A DNA stretch of 41,405 nt from NCBI GenBank assembly GCA_012840085.1, contig DUMB01000019.1, positions 1-41,405 on the forward strand. The letters are read 5' to 3'. Source of the DNA: Clostridiaceae bacterium (GTDB lineage: Bacteria; Bacillota; Clostridia; Acetivibrionales; DUMB01). Position 1 is the first letter of the stretch; every line of letters starts with the position of its first letter. Under the pieces are notes generated by a model, which worked only from the letters and a program-made list of their open reading frames with translations, ran no database searches and was not told where the DNA came from. Of the stretch, positions 16,843 through 24,691 are shown piece after piece. The translations under genes were made by a program, and so were the position numbers.

Positions 16843-17240
16843 TTACAATGCTCTGGTGTTGCATCCTTGATTCTTATTACAGTTAAACACTTGTATAAAA
16901 TCTGTGTCCAAGGAATTCAATGTGTTAATCATAGAGAAACTGTGCGATGTCAAATTAGTCCATATTGGATTTGTCGCAGAAGTAACAATTAATGTTGAGT
17001 AATCAGCAAGTGTATCGACATATTGTTGTTTATAGAGCGGTTGTTCCTTAGGAATATAGAAGTCGAAACTTATTTTGGAAGTTGTCTTGTGTTCTAAGAA
17101 GACAAATTTGATTCAACTGTCAGGTTAGTAACGATAGGATAACTTATTGTCATAATTTCAGAAATTATTGTGCCTAATACTCAAGTTATTGCCATAGTGG
17201 CTATAAAAACGATAATTACATCTTTGTCACCATGATGCTG
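16843..17240 (-). pseudogene. Decayed coding sequence, unknown family
   Basis: On the minus strand an open frame of 89 codons (17112 to stop 16843) reads as convincing protein, for example KTTSKISFDFYIPKEQPLYK and IWTNLTSHSFSMINTLNSLD. It has no early start codon or ribosome site. Just upstream a second frame reads VLGTIISEIMTISYPIVTNL up to a stop at 17094, and before an in-frame TGA at 17181-17183 it continues as GDKDVIIVFIATMAIT. The pieces join only with a frameshift and a nonsense codon. Further upstream, 17280-17500 also reads as protein-like fragments in shifting frames (for example LEIGVTFIILTGGTHLSPAQ). I do not recognise the family. Together they suggest a lost gene between the importer and the glycosidase. 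The rest of the 16691-17811 gap holds the glycosidase leader, whose promoter I could not place. Confidence 0.45.
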
Positions 17241-17545
17241 TTAAAGGAACTAAATGATGCTGTGATAATTAGTTATCAGAACAATTGCAAAAGATATGGG
17301 CAAGTGCCAGACATTATGAGCATCACCTCCAATATGAGCATTACTTTCAGTATTGGCATCACCTCAATCAATGCTCCGCACATCATAGTTGTGCAGGAGA
17401 CAAATGAGTTCCTCCTGTGAGGATAATAAAAGTGACGCCAATTTCCAAAGTGCTTATATAGTTGATGAGTTATAATGTCCCCCATTGTCATGAGAAGTTT
17501 TTAAAATTTCAGGTTAGATTCTCATTTTCCATGATGTATATACAT

Positions 17546-17707
17546 TTATACTTGATGAATATTAGTTTGGAATGTCAAGGGTGAATGGTTTTTCTCGTTC
17601 ATCGGAAGCAAAGCCAGATACCCTTGACACCCAAAGAAATCCATTCCATTGTTTACAGGTATTTCAAAAAGCCATCCACTTTCCAGCGAAGAGCGAGTAT
17701 GTGACAT
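17546..17707 (-). CDS. Small hypothetical ORF, possibly part of the decayed gene
   Basis: A 53-codon frame from ATG 17707, with GAAAGGG 5 bases upstream, encodes MSHTRSSLESGWLFEIPVNN and continues to LTFQTNIHQV. The same frame is open further upstream as NNTINLDGKFTERVT, back into the end of the binding-protein gene. It may therefore be an internal piece of the decayed gene rather than a real small gene. No family is recognised and no membrane segment is seen. Confidence 0.3.
   Translation of the reverse strand: MSHTRSSLESGWLFEIPVNNGMDFFGCQGYLALLPMNEKNHSPLTFQTNIHQV
17573..17629. repeat. Inverted repeat TGTCAAGGGT ... ACCCTTGACA
   Basis: Two perfect 10-base arms at 17573-17582 and 17620-17629 enclose 37 bases. 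They lie inside the small hypothetical frame downstream of the importer's binding-protein gene. It could be a transcript hairpin or a short element footprint. There is no T-run to support a terminator. Confidence 0.5.
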
Positions 17708-17811
17708 GGTAACCCTTTCAGTAAATTTTCCATCTAAATTTATAGTATTATTGCTTAATAGTACATCACATATAAAGTACCAAAAACATAATAGATTATA
17801 TATTACTGATA

Positions 17812-18852
17812 TTATTGATTCAGAATTGCCTGTATTTTAGGATCATTCATATTTTCGGTGGTAACCATGGTAACACCGGTATCAACATCTTTATTTGCAG
17901 GTGCTTTGCCGTTAATAATGTCAACGACTATCCGGACACCTTCAGAACCCATTACAGTAGGCATTTGAACAGCTGTACCCTTGATGACACCTGATTTCAA
18001 TCCGGACTTAATGTCGTCGGAATTATCAAATCCTACTACCATAATGCTGTCACTCTTACCCTGCTCGGTAACTGCCTGAGCAACACCAATTGCGGACTGG
18101 TCGTTGGCACCCCATATACCTTTAAGGTCAGGATAGGCTGATATAAAGTCAGTTGCCTGATTTGCTGCTACTGTAGGGTCGGAGTTACAGTACTGGACAC
18201 CTACAATCTCAATATTCTTGTAGTTCTTTTTGATTTCTTCCGTGAAACCGGTTTCCCTGTCAACAGCAGTTTGCGTACCTGCTGCAAAGTTTATGATTGC
18301 AACCTGTCCTTCACCGCCAATCAGTTCAGCCATCAATTTGGCACACTCTGCTCCGGCCTGAACATTATTGGTAGCCAGGAATGCATCGTATACAGGCTCT
18401 GAGATACCGGAGTCAATCATGACAACAGGAATACCGGCCTGTTTTGCTTTCCTTACAGGTTCAACCAGTGCGTCCTTGTCACAGGCTGCAAGAATTATTC
18501 CGTCATAATCGTCGTTAATGCAAGTTTCTATTATCTGTACCTGTTTATCAATATCTGCTTCTGTCGGAGGACCAAGGTGGGTAATTTCCACGTTGCCAAG
18601 TTCTTTTGCCTTTTCCTCAGCCGCACGTTTTACTGTCTGCCAATAAGGGGAATCTACCATCTTAGTGACCAGTGCTATTTTTATTGTCTTGTTCCCCCCA
18701 CCGCCGGTATTGTCAGATGCGGTACTGCCGGTTGAGGTGTTGCCCTTATCAGCTCCGGTCCCTGTTTCAGACTCTTTGCCCCTGCCACCACAACCTGCAA
18801 GCATAGAAGCAATAAGAATACAAACCAGAAGAATACTTAATACCTTTTTCAT
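17812..18852 (-). CDS. Sugar ABC importer, substrate-binding lipoprotein (RbsB-like)
   Basis: A 346-residue lipoprotein. The signal peptide ends in the lipobox LAGC with C21 as the lipidated residue, followed by a Gly/Ser/Thr-rich linker to about residue 52. The rest is the type I periplasmic-binding fold: TIKIALVTKMVDSPYWQTVK, a first-lobe GIILAACDKDALVEPVRKA, VVMIDSGISE, and GIWGANDQSAIGVAQAV. Relatives bind ribose, galactose, xylose or other monosaccharides outside the membrane and deliver them to an RbsC-type permease. The ribosome site AAAAGGAGATGA is strong. The gene comes after the permease, with an intervening small hairpin, which is compatible with higher expression of the binding protein. 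Substrate specificity cannot be read. The operon context suggests a deoxyhexose, hexose or polyol. Confidence 0.93.
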   Translation of the reverse strand: MKKVLSILLVCILIASMLAGCGGRGKESETGTGADKGNTSTGSTASDNTGGGGNKTIKIALVTKMVDSPYWQTVKRAAEEKAKELGNVEITHLGPPTEADIDKQVQIIETCINDDYDGIILAACDKDALVEPVRKAKQAGIPVVMIDSGISEPVYDAFLATNNVQAGAECAKLMAELIGGEGQVAIINFAAGTQTAVDRETGFTEEIKKNYKNIEIVGVQYCNSDPTVAANQATDFISAYPDLKGIWGANDQSAIGVAQAVTEQGKSDSIMVVGFDNSDDIKSGLKSGVIKGTAVQMPTVMGSEGVRIVVDIINGKAPANKDVDTGVTMVTTENMNDPKIQAILNQ

Positions 18853-18882
18853 AAAATCATCTCCTTTTTAATATTTTAAATT

Positions 18883-18900
18883 TACCGCCTTAAGCGGTTA
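18883..18900 (-). promoter_or_regulatory. Small intercistronic hairpin between permease and binding-protein genes
   Basis: ACCGC at 18884-18888 pairs with GCGGT at 18894-18898 around a 5-base loop in the 57-base gap. It may influence mRNA processing or stability of the downstream cistron. There is no T-run, so it is not a classical terminator. Confidence 0.35.
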
Positions 18901-18909
18901 ATAGCAGCT

Positions 18910-19926
18910 TTAGATGGATTGTCTCTTTCTTCTTGCCGTGTCGTACCAGACGCCTATAACAATAATGGTACCAATAATAACCATCTGGACAAATGCATCT
19001 ACTTTCAAGAGATTTAACCCGTTACGCAAAACGCCCATTACGAATGCACCGATGACTGTACCTAAGATGCCGCCTTCACCACCCATTACAGATGTACCTC
19101 CAATTACCGCCGCTGCAATACCCTCAAGCTCATAACCCTGACCTGCATTAGACTGCGCTGATGCAAGGCGGGCTGCCAGTAGAATGCCGGCCATGGAGGC
19201 TGTTGCGCCACAAATAATGTAAGCAGTAAGCTTTGTTTTGATAACATTTATACCGGAAAGTCTTGCAGTTTCTTCATTTGAACCAACTGCATAGAGCCGT
19301 CTGCCAAAGCCGGTTTTTGAAAGGACAATTCCAAGCACAATAGCTGTTATAATCATGATAATTGTTGGAAATGGAACCCTGCCAAATACTGTTCCACCAC
19401 CAATAAACCTGAATACCGAAATAATTTTTTCGTCACCTAATGCCTGTATTGATACGGGTTTTCCCTGCCCAACCAATTGAGTAAGTCCTCGAAATGCAAA
19501 CTGTGTGCCTAGAGTTGCAATAAATGGTGTAACACTGAGTTTTGTAACAAACAAACCATTTATAAGCCCCGCAATTATTCCGGCCAAAATCCCGATAATG
19601 ATTGCAACAGGTATGCTGACACCCATAGTTACAGCCTTTGCGCATACAATACCGCCAAAACCTATAACAGAACCTGCAGACAGATCAGTTCCTCCGGTGA
19701 TAAGTACAAAAGTAAGGCCAAAACCAAGAATTGCATACGGAGTAACCTGCAGTGCGATAGTAAGCAGGTTATCAATTTTTAAGAAACTGCCTCCTGTAAG
19801 CACTCCAAATAAAATACACAGCATTATCAGAACGCCGAAAGCCAAAAATTTTTGCAGTGCCTCATCTTTACTCTTCATAATACTTATCCTAGTCTTCTTA
19901 GTGGAAGTTACTAATTCACCAGACAT
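18910..19926 (-). CDS. Sugar ABC importer, permease (RbsC-like)
   Basis: A 338-residue integral membrane protein of the RbsC/XylH/AraH permease family (branched-chain-permease-like fold). Many hydrophobic helices follow a short basic cytoplasmic N-terminus. Family landmarks include ALGFGLTFVLITGGTDLSAG near residues 68-87, FGRRLYAVGSNEETARLSGI, and the later GYELEGIAAAVIGGTSVMGGEGG. It would form the channel for the sugar with the ATPase encoded upstream. I chose ATG at 19926, two bases after the ATPase stop, rather than the overlapping TTG at 19932. The spacing implies translational coupling with the ATPase. Confidence 0.93.
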   Translation of the reverse strand: MSGELVTSTKKTRISIMKSKDEALQKFLAFGVLIMLCILFGVLTGGSFLKIDNLLTIALQVTPYAILGFGLTFVLITGGTDLSAGSVIGFGGIVCAKAVTMGVSIPVAIIIGILAGIIAGLINGLFVTKLSVTPFIATLGTQFAFRGLTQLVGQGKPVSIQALGDEKIISVFRFIGGGTVFGRVPFPTIIMIITAIVLGIVLSKTGFGRRLYAVGSNEETARLSGINVIKTKLTAYIICGATASMAGILLAARLASAQSNAGQGYELEGIAAAVIGGTSVMGGEGGILGTVIGAFVMGVLRNGLNLLKVDAFVQMVIIGTIIVIGVWYDTARRKRQSI

Positions 19927-19928
19927 TA

Positions 19929-21431
19929 TCAAGCACCCTTTCCTTCTTCATTGCTCAGCCCTGCGGCATAACGCAGAATCTTTTCTTGCGTCGCATCCTC
20001 ACGATTGAGTTCACCACTGATCATTCCGTTGTGCATTACCAGTATCCGGTCACTCATACCAAGAATCTCAGGTAAATCGGAGGAGATCATAATTATGGCG
20101 ACACCATTATCACTGAGCCTATTCATCAACTCATAGATCTCATACTTTGCACCCACATCAATTCCACGTGTAGGCTCATCAAAGATTAGAACCTTTACAT
20201 CATTGCACAGCCATTTTGCAAGTACGGTCTTTTGTTGGTTACCACCGGAAAGATTTTGCATTTTCTGGTACATGCTTGGTGTTTTGATACGCAGGTTGTT
20301 TATATATTTAGCAGCGTTTTCTTTTGCAGCATTTTCGTCAACGAATCCTTTTTTACAAATACTGGGGATATATGCCATATTGATATTGCGTTCCACCGTC
20401 ATATTCAGTGCCAGGCCATCCTTTTTACGATCCTCGGTAATGTAGCCTATCCCGTTTTTGATAGCTGAGGTGGTGCTGTTAATATTAACCGGCTTGCCAT
20501 CAATAAAAATCTCCTTATGATAAGTCTTGTCTGCTCCGAAAATCGCTCTTGCAAGCTCTGTGCGCCCTGCCCCCATCAAGCCTGCAATACCGACTATCTC
20601 ACCTGAACGAACCTGAATATTATGCACATTTAACTTATTGCTCCTAATATTTCGCGCTTCAAACAACACTCTGCCGATTTTTCTCCTGTGGGAAGGAAAT
20701 TTATTATTCAACTCACGTCCAACCATCATACTTACAAGTTTGTCAATTGTGACATCCTTATAATTGTATGTGCCTATATACTGGCCATCACGGATAACAG
20801 ATACACGATCAGCTATGCGCGCAAGTTCTTCCAAGCGGTGAGATATATAAATCATTCCGACTCCTTTTGTTTTTAATTTGTGAATTATGTTAAACAACCT
20901 GTCAATTTCTGATTCGGTAAGCGCAGCTGTTGGTTCGTCCAGTACCAGAATCCTGGAGTTGAAAGAGATAGCCTTTGCAATTTCCACCATCTGCTGTTCT
21001 GCAACACTTAATGTGCGTACCAGCGCCTTTGGGCTGATGGAAAGGCCAAGGTCATCAAGAATTGCCAGTGTCTGTTCAATCAACTTTTTGTCGTCTATAA
21101 ACAAACCTTTTTTTGGCTGACGGTCAAGCCAAATATTGTTTGCTACAGAAAGGTGCGGACACAGGTTGAACTCTTGAAAAATGATGCTTATACCAAGTTG
21201 CTGTGCTTTTTTTGTGTTTTCAATAGTAACTTTTTCACCATTTATGAATATCTCTCCCTCATCTGCCTGATAGACGCCAGAGAGAATCTTCATCAATGTG
21301 GATTTTCCAGCACCATTTTCCCCGCACAGAGCGTGGACCTCCCCGGCGTTGAGTGTCAGACTTACATTGCTTAATGCCTTAACGCCCGGAAATGATTTGG
21401 AGATTCCACACATTTTGAGCAGTTCGGCCAT
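19929..21431 (-). CDS. Sugar ABC importer, duplicated ATPase (RbsA/MglA-like)
   Basis: A 500-residue ATPase with two ABC domains in tandem, the usual arrangement for monosaccharide importers. The first (about 1-240) has Walker A GENGAGKSTLMKIL, the modified signature LSVAEQQMVEIAKA and Walker B ILVLDEPTAAL. The second (about 255-495) has the degenerate Walker A GLMGAGRTELARAIFG, the signature LSGGNQQKTVLAKWL and VLIFDEPTRGIDVG. A weakened second Walker A is normal for RbsA-type proteins. AGGAGG precedes the ATG. First gene of the importer operon; its promoter carries a LacI-type operator and, upstream, four 21-bp repeats. The encoded protein works at the inner face of the membrane with the permease. 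Confidence 0.95.
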   Translation of the reverse strand: MAELLKMCGISKSFPGVKALSNVSLTLNAGEVHALCGENGAGKSTLMKILSGVYQADEGEIFINGEKVTIENTKKAQQLGISIIFQEFNLCPHLSVANNIWLDRQPKKGLFIDDKKLIEQTLAILDDLGLSISPKALVRTLSVAEQQMVEIAKAISFNSRILVLDEPTAALTESEIDRLFNIIHKLKTKGVGMIYISHRLEELARIADRVSVIRDGQYIGTYNYKDVTIDKLVSMMVGRELNNKFPSHRRKIGRVLFEARNIRSNKLNVHNIQVRSGEIVGIAGLMGAGRTELARAIFGADKTYHKEIFIDGKPVNINSTTSAIKNGIGYITEDRKKDGLALNMTVERNINMAYIPSICKKGFVDENAAKENAAKYINNLRIKTPSMYQKMQNLSGGNQQKTVLAKWLCNDVKVLIFDEPTRGIDVGAKYEIYELMNRLSDNGVAIIMISSDLPEILGMSDRILVMHNGMISGELNREDATQEKILRYAAGLSNEEGKGA

Positions 21432-21457
21432 AAATTTACCTCCTAGTATTTTCCAAG

Positions 21458-21510
21458 TGAAACGTTTCGTTCTATGCCCGTATCATAACAAAAGAAGTGT
21501 GGCATTTGAA
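21458..21510 (-). promoter_or_regulatory. Importer operon promoter with LacI-type operator
   Basis: On the minus strand TTCAAA (21510-21505) and TATGAT (21487-21482) are separated by 17 bases. The operator GAAACGTTTC, a perfect palindrome at 21459-21468, lies at the start of the predicted transcript, 28 bases before the ATPase start codon. Its core is shared with the sites at 7897 and 9007. It is one base short of the CcpA cre consensus between AA and CG, so the local LacI-type protein is the better candidate. Confidence 0.7.
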
Positions 21511-21520
21511 TAGAAAAATC

Positions 21521-21604
21521 GACTGTGAATATGGGAAAAACGATTATGAATGCGGAAAAAACGACTGTGAATATGGGAAAAATGATTGTGAATAAAAAAG
21601 AGAC
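21521..21604 (-). repeat. Four 21-bp direct repeats upstream of the importer promoter
   Basis: Units begin at 21521, 21542, 21563 and 21584, exactly 21 bp apart, with consensus GAYTRTGAATRYGGRAAAAA; the fourth copy is the most degenerate. The array ends about 10 bases upstream of the predicted -35 box. A 21-bp period places each unit on the same face of the DNA, as at AraC-family activator sites. No gene overlaps it convincingly. The stretch from 21605 to 21740 shows nothing else. Confidence 0.8.
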
Positions 21605-21740
21605 AACAATAATTAAAGCATTCAATAACGCCTGCTCTACTCAATATAGGTTTAAGTGATACCTGAGGTGTGATATTAGATTATTAATAATATTAGGATT
21701 TGTGATTTCTTTTGATTAATAATATATTAATTTTACATAA

Positions 21741-22688
21741 TCAATAGAATGGAAAAATCAGTCTCTGTATTTCCTCAGAAAACATATTATCCTTGTCTAC
21801 TACATAAACAGCAGTACGAATATTTCTCTCAACCTTTTTCCCCTTTAACACTTTATAGGCGGTTTCTACACTGAAATAACCCATCAGGTAAGGATTTTGC
21901 AATACCGCTACATCCAAAATCCCCAGCTCCATATATTCCGCTTCCTCCACAGTGCAGTCAATCCCCGCTAAAAATATATCACTGCGCTGGAGATTTGCAA
22001 GCGCACGTGCTGCACCGGTTGCCGACTGTGCATTTAAACCTGCAATCACCCGTATGGTGGGATGGTTTTTCAACAATTCCCTGGTAAGTTGTTCGGCTTT
22101 ATCAATATAGGAGTCACAGTACACTGTCTCCACAATCTTCATATCAGTATATTCATTGATATATTCACTAAAGCCGGTAGTTCGTTCTAATGAAGGAGAA
22201 GCATTTTTTACAAAACTAATCACACCAATTTCAGCATTCCCTCCAACACGCTTTTCTATTTCTTGTGCAAGGACTCTTCCAGCCTCATAATTATCAGTCG
22301 ATATAAAGGAAATCCATTGATCACTGTCCACAGCAGAGTCTACCAGTATTACAGGTATTTTTGCGTCCGCTGCCATCTTAATAGGCTCCGCCATCATATA
22401 GTAATCTCCTGCTGCCAGTATTATTGCATCTGTTTTTTGCTGTATGCTCTGTTTAATTATATTAACCTGATTACGGTAATATTTTTCCATCGTCGGTCCT
22501 AAGAAGCGCAGGTTTATATTATAGGTGGCACCGGCTGCCTTTGCACCATCATATACACTGTTCCAAAATTCCGAATTAGTGGATTTAACAATTAGATCTA
22601 CATTGTAAATCTTTTTGGAGGAAGTACAGGAAGAAAAATTTAATATCATTGTTACAATTAACAATATATAAAAAATTCTGTTTTTCAT
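21741..22688 (-). CDS. Second sugar-binding lipoprotein, probable co-sensor of the histidine kinase
   Basis: A 315-residue lipoprotein of the type I periplasmic-binding family. The signal peptide has a lipobox-like NFSSC with C21 as the likely lipidated residue. The binding fold is clear: VDLIVKSTNSEFWNSVYDGA, DAIILAAGDYYMMAEPIKMA, VILVDSAVDSDQWISFISTD, and IAGLNAQSATGAARALANLQ. It follows the histidine kinase by only 10 bases and is separated by 310 bases from the importer operon, which has its own binding protein. In clostridia such extra binding proteins beside LytS/YesM-type kinases can act as the ligand-sensing partner (for example XylFII with LytS). I infer the same here. A second importer receptor is the alternative. 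Confidence 0.85.
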   Translation of the reverse strand: MKNRIFYILLIVTMILNFSSCTSSKKIYNVDLIVKSTNSEFWNSVYDGAKAAGATYNINLRFLGPTMEKYYRNQVNIIKQSIQQKTDAIILAAGDYYMMAEPIKMAADAKIPVILVDSAVDSDQWISFISTDNYEAGRVLAQEIEKRVGGNAEIGVISFVKNASPSLERTTGFSEYINEYTDMKIVETVYCDSYIDKAEQLTRELLKNHPTIRVIAGLNAQSATGAARALANLQRSDIFLAGIDCTVEEAEYMELGILDVAVLQNPYLMGYFSVETAYKVLKGKKVERNIRTAVYVVDKDNMFSEEIQRLIFPFY

Positions 22689-22698
22689 TTTCTCCCTC

Positions 22699-24438
22699 CT
22701 ATGCTTTTATCAAAGGTAAAACTATTCGCACCGTTGTACCTATGTCAAGCTCGCTTTCAAATTGCAGGCCATATTCTGTACCATACATAAGCTGAATACG
22801 CTGATTCACATTATATACACCTATACCGGATTTGGTGGATGGTTTCACCTCTAAAATATGTTCAAGTTTTTTAGGATTGATTCCAAAACCGTTATCCTTT
22901 ACTTCAAACACCAGCTTATTTTCATAGATACCTGCATAAATAGTGATTTTACCCTTATACGGAAGATTGCCCACGCCATGTATTATAGCATTTTCCACTA
23001 TGGGTTGAAGTAAAATCTTGAGAGTCTTGTAGTTTAACACTGCATCATCGAAAACTATTTCATAGTCAAACTGATCACCGTAGCGCATTTTTTGTATTAC
23101 CAGATAGTTTTCTGCATGCTTTAGTTCGTCTTTCACTAAAACAGTTTCGTTGCCGCCACTGAGAGACAGACGGAAAAACTGCGAAAGAGCCGCAATCATT
23201 TTCACTACATTCTCCTGGTCTCCATTCTCAGCCATCCACGCAATAGAATCCAGAGTATTGTATAAAAAATGCGGGTTAATCTGTGCATGCAGGGTTTTCA
23301 ACTCACTTTTCCGAAGCATCTTCTGTTCCTCAATCACCTGTTCCATCAACTGCTTAATCTTATATACCATCTGATTGAACGAAGTAGACAATTCATTAAC
23401 TTCATAAACACCGCGTATAGTTGAAAACGTGTCCAGCTTTCCGGCCTCAACCTGACCCATCAGACGCATCAGGCGATGCAAGGGACTGGTAATAAGAAAT
23501 GATACTGTTATCGACAAAACAATGATAATTAACGCGACACCGATAACAACAAGCATAATAAAGTTGCGTATTTCCTCATCATAAGCAAACAAGCCATTCA
23601 GCGGACTAACTCCTACTATGCGCCAGTTTGCGTTTTTTAATGTCTTTATGCTAATCATCATCCTGCCACCATCTTGCAAAAAAATCTTACTGCCGTCCTC
23701 AAGCGCACAGGCTATGGAAACTGTCTTATCTTCGATGCCGGCAAAAATCATCTGCTGACGAGGGTGATAAATAAGCTTGCCATTTGTGTCTACAATATAA
23801 AGATAGCCGTTTTCCCCAAGTTCCTTGGAACACAACTCTTTAATATTATTGAAATTCAAATCAACTAACACAATACCTTGATAAGTCTTATTCCCATCTA
23901 CCCATTCAATACCTTTGCTTAAAGAAATAACCCAGCGATATTCACCTTTATATAAGCGCTGAACATGTGGCTCGGTAAACACATATATACAGCTGCCTGG
24001 CGCAACACTACGAAACCAGTCCTGCTGTTTAATGTTGACATTTTCCTTTAGTGGACGTGAGTCTGTTTTCATCACCAGCCTGCCCTGTGCATCAAACACT
24101 GCAATAGTATCTATATCATCACGCAAAACAAAATGATAGGTCTTAATCACTTTGTCTACCCCATAATCAATAAGCAATTCCGAAATGGTGTCAGAGACTG
24201 AAATCATCTCTTCAAGGTAGCTGTCAATACTGTCAGACACATTATCTACGATCTGTGTATTATTCTGCTCTGTAGTACGGTCAATGGAATCATTAAAACG
24301 TCTGTTCATAGCAAAAGTAATCATCAGTACCGCTACTACAGCAATAATTGTAGTGGCAGAAGCCATCATCATCAAAAGGCTGTTCCATTTCAGTTTGGAG
24401 GGCAGTGTGGCTTTTATTCTGTACAGTAACCTTCTCAT
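22699..24438 (-). CDS. YesM-like sensor histidine kinase
   Basis: A 579-residue membrane sensor kinase. A transmembrane helix at about 22-45 leads to an extracellular double-Cache-like sensor (about 50-285, with RPLKENVNIKQQDWFRSV and GYLYIVDTNGKLIYHPR). A second helix follows at about 290-312, then a HAMP linker containing GVYEVNELSTSFNQMVYKI. The kinase core has the YesM-type phosphoacceptor motif INPHFLYNTLDSIAW with H390, and ATP-binding motifs LLQPIVENAIIHG and FEVKDNGFGI. GGGGG lies 5 bases before the ATG. No response regulator is adjacent; the YesN-like protein at 9123-10733 is the only candidate partner in the window. The 24439-24691 gap holds only an imperfect inverted repeat (24506-24516 with 24537-24547). 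Confidence 0.93.
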   Translation of the reverse strand: MRRLLYRIKATLPSKLKWNSLLMMMASATTIIAVVAVLMITFAMNRRFNDSIDRTTEQNNTQIVDNVSDSIDSYLEEMISVSDTISELLIDYGVDKVIKTYHFVLRDDIDTIAVFDAQGRLVMKTDSRPLKENVNIKQQDWFRSVAPGSCIYVFTEPHVQRLYKGEYRWVISLSKGIEWVDGNKTYQGIVLVDLNFNNIKELCSKELGENGYLYIVDTNGKLIYHPRQQMIFAGIEDKTVSIACALEDGSKIFLQDGGRMMISIKTLKNANWRIVGVSPLNGLFAYDEEIRNFIMLVVIGVALIIIVLSITVSFLITSPLHRLMRLMGQVEAGKLDTFSTIRGVYEVNELSTSFNQMVYKIKQLMEQVIEEQKMLRKSELKTLHAQINPHFLYNTLDSIAWMAENGDQENVVKMIAALSQFFRLSLSGGNETVLVKDELKHAENYLVIQKMRYGDQFDYEIVFDDAVLNYKTLKILLQPIVENAIIHGVGNLPYKGKITIYAGIYENKLVFEVKDNGFGINPKKLEHILEVKPSTKSGIGVYNVNQRIQLMYGTEYGLQFESELDIGTTVRIVLPLIKA

Positions 24439-24691
24439 ACATTCCCCCGTCTCAAATTAACACATTATCAAAATTCTATACAAATTTCAGCTTAATGCAC
24501 TTAGCCCACTAGACTTTACAGGTTATTTTTATGTTCAAGTCCAGTGGAGATTGTAACAGCCTTGGATTGTAGGAGAAAAAGTAATAAGTCACATAGAATG
24601 CAGTAGGTCTTATTTGTAAGAAATTAGCTTATCTACATTATAATAAATAAGCATAAAAATGACCATATATAATAACCAAAAATTATAAAAA

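Noticed and set aside
17232..17420. Plus-strand 62-codon frame
   Set aside because: It lies antisense to the decayed minus-strand coding sequence and lacks a ribosome site and family similarity.
21459..21468. CcpA catabolite-repression site
   Set aside because: GAAACGTTTC lacks the base between AA and CG of the cre consensus and occurs in the same form before the LacI-type gene, so the local regulator is more likely.
21443..21625. Minus-strand 60-codon frame with a 7-residue repeat
   Set aside because: It is the translation of the 21-bp repeats plus the promoter region; it has no ribosome site.
24506..24547. Inverted repeat CCACTAGACTT / AAGTCCAGTGG as a terminator
   Set aside because: The arms have a mismatch, the loop is 20 bases, and no T-run follows on the relevant strand.
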